From: JADHUC01 sp964617665
GTDB taxonomy: Bacteria > Planctomycetota > Planctomycetia > Pirellulales > Pirellulaceae
Assembly: GCA_964617665.1 (NCBI GenBank)
Contig: CAZUAH010000134.1
Span: 1 to 28,601 of the forward strand
DNA length: 28,601 bases
Direction: 5' to 3'
Below the pieces are notes generated by a model that ran no database searches, was not told the origin of the DNA, and saw nothing but the letters and a program-made list of their open reading frames with translations. The first letter of the stretch is position 1. Each line of letters opens with the position of its first letter. Both the position numbers and the translations under genes were made by a program. Below are positions 17,437 to 25,684 of the stretch, one piece after another.

Positions 17437-18033
17437 TCAGTCATCTTCGATCTGCCCGATTCTTTTCCTCAGGCGAGCCATCACTCGGCTGCGGGCCACG
17501 TAGACCGCTCCGGCAGACAACTGCAATTCTGCTGCTACTTCCTGAATCCCTCGCCCCTCGACACATGTCTTCCAAAATGCCGTCCATGTACTGGGCTGAA
17601 ACTCGCCGGAAATCTGTTCTGCTGCCCAGCGAAACAACCGGCGGCGATACTCCAAGTCGAAGCAGGCCGAATCCTCGCTTTCCGGCGCCGGTTGCTCGGC
17701 CACCAATCGTTGGAAATCGGTATCTCCAACGCCTCGCGGATACCTGCGCTGTTTCGCCAGGAAATTGATCATCAAATTGCGGGCCACGCGAAACAGCCAG
17801 GCGCGAAACGAGCCTCTGGCCGGATCGGCGTCCCATCCATTGATGGCTTTCGATACAGCTAGAAGCACTTCCTGGGTCAACTCGCGTGCATCCGCATCCT
17901 GAAAACCGTTCCTCCGGGCCAATCTGTAAACCAACGGTTCGTAGATATCCACGAACTCGCCCCACGCCCGCGCATCCTGCGTATCGCGCATACGCAATAG
18001 CAGGCTCGGACGAGTCTTTGGGGCCTCTTGCAT
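17437..18033 (-). CDS. ECF-type RNA polymerase sigma factor
   Basis: A 198-residue sigma factor. The ATG at 18033 is preferred over one 12 codons upstream because GAGGA lies five bases before it. Region 2 (about residues 15-85) includes WGEFVDIYEPLVYRLARRNGFQDADARELTQEVLLAV and SFRAWLFRVARNLMINF. Region 4 (about 125-192) has FQPSTWTAFWKTCVEGRGIQEVAAEL and the helix-turn-helix SAGAVYVARSRVMARLR. The PSLLLRMRD...AW opening is typical of planctomycete ECF factors. The zinc-finger kinase gene follows directly and is the likely regulator. A 7-bp hairpin lies upstream at 18122-18140. Confidence 0.93.
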   Translation of the reverse strand: MQEAPKTRPSLLLRMRDTQDARAWGEFVDIYEPLVYRLARRNGFQDADARELTQEVLLAVSKAINGWDADPARGSFRAWLFRVARNLMINFLAKQRRYPRGVGDTDFQRLVAEQPAPESEDSACFDLEYRRRLFRWAAEQISGEFQPSTWTAFWKTCVEGRGIQEVAAELQLSAGAVYVARSRVMARLRKRIGQIEDD

Positions 18034-18121
18034 GGAATTCCTCGGCGAGCCCGGCGTTGGGACGAGCAAAACATGCTCGATCCCTTCAACAGCCCGCTAT
18101 AGATAACACAGTGCCCAAAGC

Positions 18122-18140
18122 CGAATCTTACACAGATTCG
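18122..18140 (-). terminator. Hairpin between the small membrane gene and the sigma factor gene
   Basis: CGAATCT and AGATTCG pair perfectly around a TACAC loop, 46 bases after the stop of the minus-strand membrane protein gene. Only three T's follow on the minus strand, so it may be a weak terminator or, because it lies about 90 bases before the sigma gene start, an operator. Confidence 0.4.
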
Positions 18141-18186
18141 CACAAAATGGCGCGGGTGCCCTTTCTGCCGGCAAACGACTTGGATT

Positions 18187-18450
18187 CTAGTGACCGAGAC
18201 GGTCCACGATCCCCATGAGTACAACACCGACTGCAAGGCCAACACCCATAACGGCCAAACCCAGCAATCTCAATCCCTCGCGATCTCGCAAATCGCCCAC
18301 GATGAAGATGGCAAACCCAATCGCTGAGGGCATAGCGCCGATCGTGAACAAGGCGGCAAAGGGAACGACTGCCCATGCTATGCTCAGCACGACTACGAGG
18401 AGAAACAGAGCAGCCAACGTAAATCGCAACGCTGGTTTTGGCTTCGACAT
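18187..18450 (-). CDS. Small membrane protein
   Basis: An 87-residue protein from the ATG at 18450. It opens with MSKPKPALRFTLAALFLLVVVLSIAWAVVPF, a basic N-terminus followed by a hydrophobic helix in a style common for small planctomycete membrane proteins. Two more hydrophobic segments (around 37-52 and 62-82) flank a charged loop, DLRDREGLR. No catalytic motif is seen and the function is unknown. Ribosome sites are weak for this start; an in-frame ATG at 18480 with GAGG just upstream is an alternative, and the frame is open to 18582. It lies upstream of the sigma/kinase operon on the same strand but is separated by a 153-base gap with a hairpin. Confidence 0.6.
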   Translation of the reverse strand: MSKPKPALRFTLAALFLLVVVLSIAWAVVPFAALFTIGAMPSAIGFAIFIVGDLRDREGLRLLGLAVMGVGLAVGVVLMGIVDRLGH

Positions 18451-18772
18451 AGGCAAGTTCGCCCAAAGGAGTCCAGCCATCGCCTCGTCAACAAACCGCC
18501 ATTCTCTCACCCTACCACCCGCGAGACACGGAGCCAATACGCGGGGGCTGGCGCGAGTGCTTCGTGTCCGATGTTTTCTCACTTCCGACAGGCGAAAGAT
18601 GGTATGCTGGCACTATGCGTTTTTGCCGACCGGGTTACTTCTGCCGGGCCTGACTCCACCTCCAAACGCCGTCGATGTCGTCCAGCGAAGGGCCAGAAGT
18701 TGCGTATCGCCTCGCGAGGAGTTACCTTGACGACGAACAACGATTCATTTCACCTGATCAAGGGTCTGTTTG
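18451..18772. other. Divergent intergenic region
   Basis: This 322-base gap separates the minus-strand membrane gene from the plus-strand cupin gene and should hold both promoters. TTGACG at 18727-18732 could be a -35 box for the cupin gene, but no convincing -10 follows. No repeat or RNA gene was seen. Confidence 0.4.
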
Positions 18773-19183
18773 ATGAGTGAAAAGCCTCTCCGTTTTGTGA
18801 CACCGGGTGACGCTCAAGTCGAGGAGGCTCCGCATTGCACGTGCGAGTGGCTTTGTCGTCCGGGGATTGTCGAGGCAGACCAGCTTCAGTTGGTTCGCGC
18901 AACTATGCCCGCGGGTAAGGGCCACGCATTCCACAAGCATCCTGGGGTCGAAGAGATCCTTTACATTGTCGAGGGCGAGGCCGAGCAGTGGGTCGATACC
19001 GAACGGCGCATGCTCGGCCCTGGCGACGTGGCGCACATCCCGAAAGACGTCGTGCACGCTACGTACAACCCAACCGACCGACCGCTTGTTTTCCTGGCCA
19101 TGCTCAGTCCGACCACGGAGGCAGCCCCTGAAACCGTGGACGTATATGACGAAGAGCCATGGCGATCGCTGCGGCAGGCATAG
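18773..19183 (+). CDS. Single-domain cupin protein
   Basis: A 136-residue cytoplasmic protein from the ATG at 18773, with AAGGG eight bases upstream; a TTG one codon earlier is less likely. Cupin motif 1 is HKH (His54, His56) and Glu61, with Gly68 (GVEEILYIVEGEAEQWV). Motif 2 is GDVAHIPKDVVHATYN (Pro90, His95, Asn99). The three histidines and the glutamate form the usual metal site. Small cupins of this kind include isomerases, dioxygenases and ligand sensors, and the sequence alone does not choose among them. The N-terminal region is Cys-rich (HCTCEWLC). It stands alone; 138 bases separate it from the next gene. Confidence 0.9.
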   Translation: MSEKPLRFVTPGDAQVEEAPHCTCEWLCRPGIVEADQLQLVRATMPAGKGHAFHKHPGVEEILYIVEGEAEQWVDTERRMLGPGDVAHIPKDVVHATYNPTDRPLVFLAMLSPTTEAAPETVDVYDEEPWRSLRQA

Positions 19184-19321
19184 CGCCACACAACATTTTT
19201 CGGCAAAAACGGCCGTAATTGCGGGTCCGTTTCATGCTGGTCTTCGTCTAGTACTCTGAAGCGGGCCGGTCGCTCTGTGCGCGGTCCGTGTCCCTGCGAA
19301 TTCTTGGTCGGGAGCGAGGGA

Positions 19322-22300
19322 ATGATTTCCACAAGACGCAACGCATCCCCCACAACCTTCACGATTCTGGTAAGAATGCGTTCTTTCGGCTTTCTGATAT
19401 GGTGCCCTCTAGCGTTGGCGTTCGCTACTGCTCTGTTCGCAACAGCGGCCGAGTCGGCCGGTAACGACAGGAATGGCCGTGCGGAAGGTCGGGTATTGGA
19501 CTCGGATGGGCAGCCGGTGGCCGGAGCAGAGGTTTTGGCGTATTCCGGACGGCAGTTCGAGAGGAAAGCGAAAACGGATGCGGATGGGGCGTATGCGATT
19601 GGCGAATTGCCTCCTGGCAAGTATCACCTGAAGGCGCGAATGGAGAAGTTGTTCACCAAGCGGCTGCCCAAATACGATATCGCTGTGGAACACGGATCGA
19701 GCCTGACCGTGGACCTGACGCTTGTTCCAGGCGGGACGATTGAATTGACCGTAGTCGACAAGAAGAGCAGGAAGCCGGTCGCCGGGGCGAGAATCTGGTT
19801 TGACTGCGACGAGCCGGGCAAGCGGAGCACGGACAAAGACGGGAAGGCCAGCATCTCGGGATTCGACTACGACGAAGTAGGATTTCAGGTCAATGCAGAG
19901 GGATATGCGAAGCAAGGCAAACACTCCTACCACCAAGCGACCACCGAACCGGGCAAGACGTCGGAAGTCACCGTGGAACTGGAGCCCGAGAAGACCATAA
20001 CCGGCACGGTCGTGGACCAGGAAGGGAAGCCGCTGTCCGACGCTGTCGTCACGATTGACTCCCGATGGCAGGGACGATGGGGCACCGCGGGCGCGGATTG
20101 GGATCCGGCACTGACAGATGAGGACGGCGAGTTTTGCGTGGGTGGCCTGGGTGAAGGCGAGTACACGTACTGTCTGACCGCCACCAAGGAAGGCTTTGCG
20201 CCAGGGCACGCGAGCGTGCATTCCACAAAGATGTCGGGCGCCAAGATCGTCCTTCATCCCGGGGCGACTCTGGAAGGATTCGTGCGTGACGCAAAGGGCG
20301 CGCCGGTGGCTGGCGCGACTGTGATGCTGGGCGAAGACGTCTCGACGTTGTCCGACGCCGAAGGCCGATGGAGCTTGGCACGAATCGAAGAGGGAACTCA
20401 CGCATTGGTGGCGGAGAAAGGCGACCTTCGCAGCAAAGAGAAAAAGATGGATATCAAGTGGACGGATCGCATCAAGGCGGTCGGTCTGGTCGTGAAGAAG
20501 AAGGAACAAGAAGCCTTCGAGGTTTCCGGCGTGGTTGTGGACGACATCGACGGGAAGCCGATCCCCAACGTCCGCCTCCGATTCTGGAACCTCGGTGATC
20601 GCGGCGAAAAGAAGACAGACGCTTCTGGCAGGTTCCGTTTCAAGAACATCCCAATCGGCAAGCGGAGGCTGTACTTCCGAGGAATGCCGAATCGGTACGT
20701 GGATCCGCTCGAAGACGTCGAATTCCCCGTCGAGCATGACATCGAAGACATGGTCGTCAGGCTACCCAGAGGCACAACTATCCGAGGCAAGGTGCTGCTG
20801 CCGTCGGGTGAAGGCGCCTGGGAGGCCAAGATTCGACCAATCCATCCCAGTTTCGACCGATCAAGTCGCGGTCGGCGTTTGAAGTTGACGGCCGACTCGG
20901 AAGGACGGTTCGAGGCCAAGGGTGTGCTGGCGGGGATCGGCTATCGAATCAGGGCGGAAACTGATGGCTACCCACCGGCGATCAGCGATCGCTTCAATCT
21001 CAGGCAGGGCGAGACGATCGAGGGCATCACGGTTCAGTTCAAGCAACCTGGCAAACTATCCGGCGCCATCAAGGACGACCAGGGAAAACCGCTCTCGAAA
21101 AAGCACTGGCTGACGGCCCATTTTCCTGATGTTGAAGATGGCGCGTGGAACAACTCGTGGATGGCTGGACGAGTAACGCCGGATGATGCGGGTCGTTTCG
21201 AGATTCCGGAGTTGTCGCCCGGCATAGTGATTCTTCAGTTGTGGCGCGAAGGTCGAGGGCTAGACGGCAGTCCCGGTTGGTCGGGAGTAGCCGATCGAAA
21301 AATCGCCGAGGTCGTGTCTGGGCAAGAAACCAAAGACGTGGACTTCGTCATCGGGGCCGAGGAATCCGCGGAACCTCAGAAACTCGATGGCTACATCTCA
21401 GGCCGTGTTGTCAGTATCGCGAGTGATGAAGGAATCGCTGGTATCGACGTCTACGCGCGTTGTTCCGAGTTTCCTATGGGAAACGGACGGTCCGGCAAAG
21501 CGACGACAGGTCCGGACGGGAGTTTCCGTATCGAAGGGCTCCACGAGGGTGAATTTGAACTGAATGCCAATCCGGGGCACAATGCCGGCTACGACCAACA
21601 GGAATTGAGCGGCATTCCGAGCTCGTCAGAGGATATCCCAATCGTTCTCAGGCGGCTTTGTGCTGTCGCGGGGCGCGTGATCGAAAAGGGCACGGGAAAA
21701 CCTGTCACCGAATTTGCCATTTGCGACGTGGGATCAAGAGAGCAACGAATCAGAGACCCGGAAGGGAAGTTCCGTGTGGAAAACCTACAACGCGGCGCGT
21801 GCCAGTTGCGCGTTGTCGCCGAGCAAGGTGTGGCTCAGCGATGCATCGAACTTGAAGAGGGCGAAACGATCGGTGACGTGGTTCTTGTCCTTCACGAACC
21901 GTGGAGTATCGGCGGACGGGTCGTTTGCGCCGCGGACGGAACGCCCGTGGCCGGAGCGGTTGTTAATGCGGCCTCCCTGGAGAAAGACAAACAGGCCAAT
22001 TCTACCACAGGCCCCAACGGTCGTTTCCTGATCACGGGCGTCTTCCCCGGGACCGACACACTGTTTGCCGAACATCCCGATTTTGGGCGACCATGGTTTC
22101 CCGATATCGAAATTCAGGAGACGCTCAGGCAAGACGACGTGGTTCTGAGAGTGCAGCAACCGGCCACGGTCAAAGGCCGCGTTCTGTTCGAGAAGGGCTA
22201 TCCCTACGAAGACGTCGAAATGCGGATCGCACCCGGCGACGGCGGTTACTCGCGACTGCTATGGGAAAAAGTGATTACTGGCTACGAGGGCGACTACCTG

Positions 22301-22720
22301 TTCCCTCCAATCCCCCCGGGCGAGTACACGGTTGTCTGGAACATACGTGATCCCGAGCTTGGGCGCGGCGGGTTTTGGGGGCAGGCGATTGAACTGGCGC
22401 CGGGCGAGACCGAAACGGTTGACTTTGGGACGGGCCATGCGATCGTATCGGGGACCGTAACAGACCGAGGACAGCCAGAGCGTCTGGCCGTGGTGACTTT
22501 CACAGCGGAGGGAGTCAAACGCTGGGTACAGACCAACGACGAAGGAGAGTATCGTATATACGGGCTCGAAGCGGGTGCGTATCATGTGACTCTTGCGTTA
22601 CCGGGGCAACAAGACACACCGCTGGCCGAAAGACAAATCAAGATGCCGACCGAAGGCCAAATCCGATTGGACTTCGACACGTCAGCGGGCACAGTCAGTG
22701 AAACGGAGACGGAACAATGA
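19322..22720 (+). CDS. Large secreted protein of carboxypeptidase-regulatory-like repeats
   Basis: An 1132-residue exported protein. The ATG at 19322 is chosen because GGAG lies seven bases upstream; an ATG at 19376 (MRSFGFLIW) would give a more compact signal peptide. The signal segment ends near TAAESA. The rest is about twelve consecutive beta-sandwich repeats of 70-110 residues, each opening with a G-x-V-x-D-x-x-G-x-P-V-x-G-A motif (for example GRVLDSDGQPVAGAEV) and closing with a D-x-x-G-x-F/Y...G-x-Y motif (TDADGAYAIGELPPGKYHL). This is the carboxypeptidase regulatory-like/transthyretin fold, used for surface or adhesion structures. No protease or anchor domain is seen. Its stop overlaps the start of the next short reading frame (ATGA), which implies coupled translation. 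Confidence 0.9.
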   Translation: MISTRRNASPTTFTILVRMRSFGFLIWCPLALAFATALFATAAESAGNDRNGRAEGRVLDSDGQPVAGAEVLAYSGRQFERKAKTDADGAYAIGELPPGKYHLKARMEKLFTKRLPKYDIAVEHGSSLTVDLTLVPGGTIELTVVDKKSRKPVAGARIWFDCDEPGKRSTDKDGKASISGFDYDEVGFQVNAEGYAKQGKHSYHQATTEPGKTSEVTVELEPEKTITGTVVDQEGKPLSDAVVTIDSRWQGRWGTAGADWDPALTDEDGEFCVGGLGEGEYTYCLTATKEGFAPGHASVHSTKMSGAKIVLHPGATLEGFVRDAKGAPVAGATVMLGEDVSTLSDAEGRWSLARIEEGTHALVAEKGDLRSKEKKMDIKWTDRIKAVGLVVKKKEQEAFEVSGVVVDDIDGKPIPNVRLRFWNLGDRGEKKTDASGRFRFKNIPIGKRRLYFRGMPNRYVDPLEDVEFPVEHDIEDMVVRLPRGTTIRGKVLLPSGEGAWEAKIRPIHPSFDRSSRGRRLKLTADSEGRFEAKGVLAGIGYRIRAETDGYPPAISDRFNLRQGETIEGITVQFKQPGKLSGAIKDDQGKPLSKKHWLTAHFPDVEDGAWNNSWMAGRVTPDDAGRFEIPELSPGIVILQLWREGRGLDGSPGWSGVADRKIAEVVSGQETKDVDFVIGAEESAEPQKLDGYISGRVVSIASDEGIAGIDVYARCSEFPMGNGRSGKATTGPDGSFRIEGLHEGEFELNANPGHNAGYDQQELSGIPSSSEDIPIVLRRLCAVAGRVIEKGTGKPVTEFAICDVGSREQRIRDPEGKFRVENLQRGACQLRVVAEQGVAQRCIELEEGETIGDVVLVLHEPWSIGGRVVCAADGTPVAGAVVNAASLEKDKQANSTTGPNGRFLITGVFPGTDTLFAEHPDFGRPWFPDIEIQETLRQDDVVLRVQQPATVKGRVLFEKGYPYEDVEMRIAPGDGGYSRLLWEKVITGYEGDYLFPPIPPGEYTVVWNIRDPELGRGGFWGQAIELAPGETETVDFGTGHAIVSGTVTDRGQPERLAVVTFTAEGVKRWVQTNDEGEYRIYGLEAGAYHVTLALPGQQDTPLAERQIKMPTEGQIRLDFDTSAGTVSETETEQ

Positions 22721-22794
22721 AAACGAAACTGACGGGGCTGGTTCTCGGTGTACTACTGGCGACCGTAATCTCCCCAAAAGCCGAGTGCAGGTGA
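22717..22794 (+). pseudogene. Orphan signal-peptide reading frame cut by in-frame TGA
   Basis: The ATG overlaps the stop of the repeat protein gene (ATGA). The 25 codons encode a typical signal peptide (MKTKLTGLVLGVLLATVIS) and then PKAECR before a TGA at 22792-22794. The next gene begins ten bases later in the same frame, so this looks like the detached export signal of that gene. Reading the stretch with a one-base deletion near 22786 and one compensating insertion gives AEAGEAVP running into the downstream frame, so a pair of small indels (or sequence errors) is as likely as a point mutation. Confidence 0.6.
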
Positions 22795-22803
22795 GGCGGT
22801 CCC

Positions 22804-23475
22804 ATGCGCGGCACGTTGGCCGCCACTAGGCTCGACGAACTCTGGGACGGCTGGGCGAAAACGCTCTCCGATAGCTATGTCCGCACACTCCGGCTCCAGG
22901 AGTCCGGCCAGGCGAGCGAAGCAAGCGTCGAGTTCCAGGAGGAATTCTACACGGAGATCAAGAAGGTCTACAGCGAAGCCGCCTGCACCGCACCAAAGCG
23001 GTTTGTGGACAGCAAGGACTGGAGCGCCTGGTTGCGTCGAGCGTATGCGTTGTCAGTGAAAACCAATCAGTCGTTACGTGCTGCTGCCGGTACATCGGAA
23101 GGACCGTCCGAAGCGATCACCAAAGCGCGCAATGATGCCGTGAACGGTCTTCGCGCGCTTCGCAGTTGCTTCCATGTCCTTCACTTGGATACAAAGACTC
23201 TGAAGAGCAACGACTACATCTACGGCTTCTACGAAGAGGTCATGAAGGAGACGCCCGAGGCCGTCGAACTGAAAGCGTTGCGAGAGGCCATGGACAAAGC
23301 CGAACTGTCAGTCGTGGCCAAAGCCGACGTCGAAGTCTACGAGAAAGCCAAAGCGGAGTGGGCCGCCAAGATAGATCCTCTTCTTGCGGACGGAGCGATC
23401 CAACCGTCAGAGCTTGAGTCTTTGCGGACGCTGACAGCATCTTTCTGCCGCGCATACGGCGATCAATTGGAGTAG
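22804..23475 (+). CDS. Helical protein of unknown function, possibly without its signal peptide
   Basis: A 223-residue, mostly alpha-helical protein with strongly coding-like composition. I do not recognise the family. It has two cysteines close to helices (SEAACTAPKRF, RSCFHVLHL), a third near the end (ASFCRAYG), and Glu/Lys/Ala-rich helices in the C-terminal half. As it stands translation could begin at ATG 22804, using GAGG seven bases upstream, which would make a cytoplasmic protein. The upstream in-frame signal peptide (22717-22794) suggests it was, or is, an exported protein coupled to the large repeat protein. Its 3' end converges on a minus-strand gene 28 bases away. Confidence 0.75.
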   Translation: MRGTLAATRLDELWDGWAKTLSDSYVRTLRLQESGQASEASVEFQEEFYTEIKKVYSEAACTAPKRFVDSKDWSAWLRRAYALSVKTNQSLRAAAGTSEGPSEAITKARNDAVNGLRALRSCFHVLHLDTKTLKSNDYIYGFYEEVMKETPEAVELKALREAMDKAELSVVAKADVEVYEKAKAEWAAKIDPLLADGAIQPSELESLRTLTASFCRAYGDQLE

Positions 23476-23487
23476 CGTTTGCGAACA

Positions 23488-23500
23488 GATCCTTCGGATC
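23488..23500. terminator. Short hairpin between convergent genes
   Basis: GATCC-TTC-GGATC forms a 5-bp stem in the 28-base gap between two converging stop codons. It has no T-run on either strand and would be at most a weak two-way terminator. Confidence 0.3.
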
Positions 23501-23503
23501 GGC

Positions 23504-25243
23504 CTATGGTATCGCGAAGATCAGCCCCGTTAGCACGGCAGCTTCGACCGCTGCGGCCCTTAGACTGACAGGCGGATAATGGATGTGATAGGGGGCATAG
23601 GAGCCGGGCGGGTAATGTCCCAATGTATAGACGCAGTCACGATGCGGCTCGGCGGTCATCAGGTATGGCAAGGCGGGGACCTTCCCAAAGAAGTGAGCCC
23701 CCGACAGGATCGGTTGGATCAGACCGTGTGAGTAGCCATAGCGTTCCAGATTGACCTCCTCGAAGTACAGAGGTCGATGGCACACGGCCGGGGCTTCCCA
23801 CCAGAATTCGTACAGCGGCCATGGGCGGTTTGTTCCGGCCGGATGCCGGACTTCTCCCACATCGAGAAACTTGGCTGCCGCGAGATCCTTGGGCAATTCG
23901 CCTTCTTCCGGACGAATATCCAACGTCAATTCGCGCATGGATTTCAGCCCATCGTCGTTCAAGTCTGGAAGATCGGTTGTCTCGTCGTCTTCGGCAGCTT
24001 CCGCGATCTTCGCCGTATCAGTATCGTCCTTTGCCGCGTTTGGCTCCTCGGCAAGTGCCTCCTTGGGCTCGGTCGGCTCCGTAAGCAGGGGTTCCTCGGC
24101 GTTCACGACAGTCGGCTTGCCGGGCTCGGAACTCTTACGGCTTTCCACTTCGGCGGCTACCGGTTCTGGGGCGACCGACGGGCGAGGCTCCTCGGCGGTC
24201 ACTACTGTTGGCTTGGCCGGCGGCCGGGGCCCTTGCGGTTCTTCCGCATTTGTCGGCGTAGCCTCTTCGGACGAGTCGTCAGTTGGCTGACGCAGCGTAA
24301 CTGGTCGCACATGTATGACTCGAGCAACGGCTGGCCATTGCTCCTCGCTGCGTGTGGCATGCCGCAGGAAGCTGATCAACATTCCACGTTCGTCGGGTGT
24401 CGATGTCCGGTGGGAATCCGTGTTCGTTGCGAGTTGCCGTTGTTCCGAAGAAGCAAGCCGTTGGAGTCTGTCGACTTCTCGACGTACGAAGCGTGTCTTT
24501 CGCACGGGCGGTTCGGTCTCTTCGCACTTGTTGTGATCGCCGTTGGACGTGGCCAATTCGGAGAACTTAGAACGAATCTCCACTGGTACTACGGAAGCGG
24601 GCTTCACGTCCGCTATCCGAGATGACACCGCCTCCACTGGCTGGGGCACCGCTTCGGTCTTTGTGATCTCCGTGCCTGTACGATGCTCCGAAGAAGAGCG
24701 AACGAAAAACGGTAGTCTCAAGCCCAAAGGACGCCTTGTTGAAGCGGCTCGTTCAGCCGCAGATGAGGGGACAGAACGACGTTCCCCCTCAGTGTCCGCC
24801 GGTCTTTCACCGCCCAACAAGTCCAACAGGGGCGTCCGACCAGCATCGGGCAGTATCCTGCTCAGGAGCCCCGGAACGCCTGTCTGTGGCGAGGGCGAGG
24901 TAGCTGAATCCGCCTGTGGCTCGGATGCGGATTCGTGCTCTCGAACCGCCGGTGCTGTCGGCAACCGTACCGGGCTTGCCACTTTCACGACCGGCTTGTG
25001 GGCCTCGGCCACGAAGTCACGCTGTTGGGCTGCCGATACTGTCTGCAATCGTACTGGAGTCGTCGCCTTCACCAGCGGCTCGTTGGACCGGGCCAATGTT
25101 GAAGTTCCCGGCAATGCTAGCAACGCCATCAACACGCGCAGAATCCAACAACGGAGGAACTGTTGTCTGTTGGAGGTGATCGCGCACCGATCCCGTTGAT
25201 TTGGCGGCCTCAGCGCCTTTCTATGTAGGGTGCGTCCGACCAT
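23504..25243 (-). CDS. Pro/Glu/Ser-rich exported protein with conserved C-terminal block
   Basis: About 579 residues from the ATG at 25243. The frame is open to 25381, and no start has a good ribosome site, so the N-terminus is uncertain. A hydrophobic segment (RCWILRVLMALLALPGTSTLA) about 33-51 residues in looks like a signal or anchor after an unusually long basic leader. A low-complexity region of about 400 residues follows, rich in Glu, Pro, Ser, Thr and Ala, with repeated phrases such as KPTVV.AEEP. The last 120 or so residues form a folded block with aromatic and histidine motifs (WPLYEFWWEAPAVCHRPLYFEEVNLERYG in two overlapping halves: EFWWEAP and CHRPLYFEE; then SGAHFFGKVPALPY and VYTLGHYPPGS). 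I recall this block as a planctomycete-specific domain of unknown function. It is the last gene of a minus-strand run. Confidence 0.7.
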   Translation of the reverse strand: MVGRTLHRKALRPPNQRDRCAITSNRQQFLRCWILRVLMALLALPGTSTLARSNEPLVKATTPVRLQTVSAAQQRDFVAEAHKPVVKVASPVRLPTAPAVREHESASEPQADSATSPSPQTGVPGLLSRILPDAGRTPLLDLLGGERPADTEGERRSVPSSAAERAASTRRPLGLRLPFFVRSSSEHRTGTEITKTEAVPQPVEAVSSRIADVKPASVVPVEIRSKFSELATSNGDHNKCEETEPPVRKTRFVRREVDRLQRLASSEQRQLATNTDSHRTSTPDERGMLISFLRHATRSEEQWPAVARVIHVRPVTLRQPTDDSSEEATPTNAEEPQGPRPPAKPTVVTAEEPRPSVAPEPVAAEVESRKSSEPGKPTVVNAEEPLLTEPTEPKEALAEEPNAAKDDTDTAKIAEAAEDDETTDLPDLNDDGLKSMRELTLDIRPEEGELPKDLAAAKFLDVGEVRHPAGTNRPWPLYEFWWEAPAVCHRPLYFEEVNLERYGYSHGLIQPILSGAHFFGKVPALPYLMTAEPHRDCVYTLGHYPPGSYAPYHIHYPPVSLRAAAVEAAVLTGLIFAIP

Positions 25244-25409
25244 TTGTAGGGCATTCCGGCGAGCATGCGATCCGCGCGTAAATCCACTAGAATCTTGTCG
25301 TCTCCTACCAACCGCATTCTTTACACTTCCGGCTAATCCGTGGGACTGCTTCAGAGAGACAACTGGTTCATATCCGCACAAGAGACAAAGTCACCCTCGC
25401 TTGCCGACC

Positions 25410-25676
25410 CTAGCGACGATTGAGCCAGACGATGATTCGTCGGACGAGGCTGACAACAACCATCAACAGAATCGGCGCCGAAAGCGTAAAGAGGATGAAG
25501 GTCAAGTGGGTCGAGCGGTCCCTTTCCCCGAGACTGCGCACCAAGTAGTAACCAGCCGCTCCCGTAACGCTGAACACCAGCATGACCATCAGCAACGAAC
25601 TGATCCCAAACCGAGGTCTCCACGGCTCAGGAACGTCTCGCTTTGGCTGATGGTCATTCTCCGGCATAGCTGTCAT
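25410..25676 (-). CDS. Small two-helix membrane protein
   Basis: An 88-residue protein from the ATG at 25676, eight bases after the stop of the glycoside hydrolase-like gene; an in-frame ATG at 25667 is an alternative. A polar, Pro-rich N-terminus (PEPWRPRFGIS) precedes two hydrophobic helices (about 26-46 and 58-80), with a short charged loop between them (GERDRSTHLT) and a basic tail (RRIIVWLNRR). The RFGISSLLMVMLVFSV...GYYLVR...FILFTLSAPILL pattern is one I recall from small planctomycete membrane proteins of unknown role. The tight spacing implies co-transcription with the upstream enzyme. Confidence 0.8.
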   Translation of the reverse strand: MTAMPENDHQPKRDVPEPWRPRFGISSLLMVMLVFSVTGAAGYYLVRSLGERDRSTHLTFILFTLSAPILLMVVVSLVRRIIVWLNRR

Positions 25677-25684
25677 CCAAGTGA

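Noticed and set aside
18215..18730. Plus-strand open frame overlapping the small membrane protein gene
   Set aside because: Its translation is basic and motif-free, while the minus strand gives a clean multi-helix membrane protein.
19207..19232. AAACGG...CCGTTT hairpin after the cupin gene
   Set aside because: The six-base stem has a 14-base loop and only three T's, which is too weak to call a terminator.
19409..20737. Minus-strand open frame of 442 codons inside the repeat protein gene
   Set aside because: The plus-strand frame has clear repeated domains and a signal peptide; the antisense translation shows no motif.
22792..22824. Selenocysteine reading of the TGA, with GGCGG/CCGCC as a downstream hairpin
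   Set aside because: The stem is only five bases with a 20-base loop, the residue would fall just after a signal peptide in a family with no known selenoprotein, and simple indels or mutation explain it better.
23777..24625. Plus-strand open frame of 282 codons opposite the Pro/Glu-rich gene
   Set aside because: The composition is that of an antisense shadow of a low-complexity gene, and the minus frame has the conserved C-terminal block.
25244..25381. Upstream extension of the Pro/Glu-rich protein to a TTG start
   Set aside because: It adds 46 basic residues before an already long leader and has no ribosome site.
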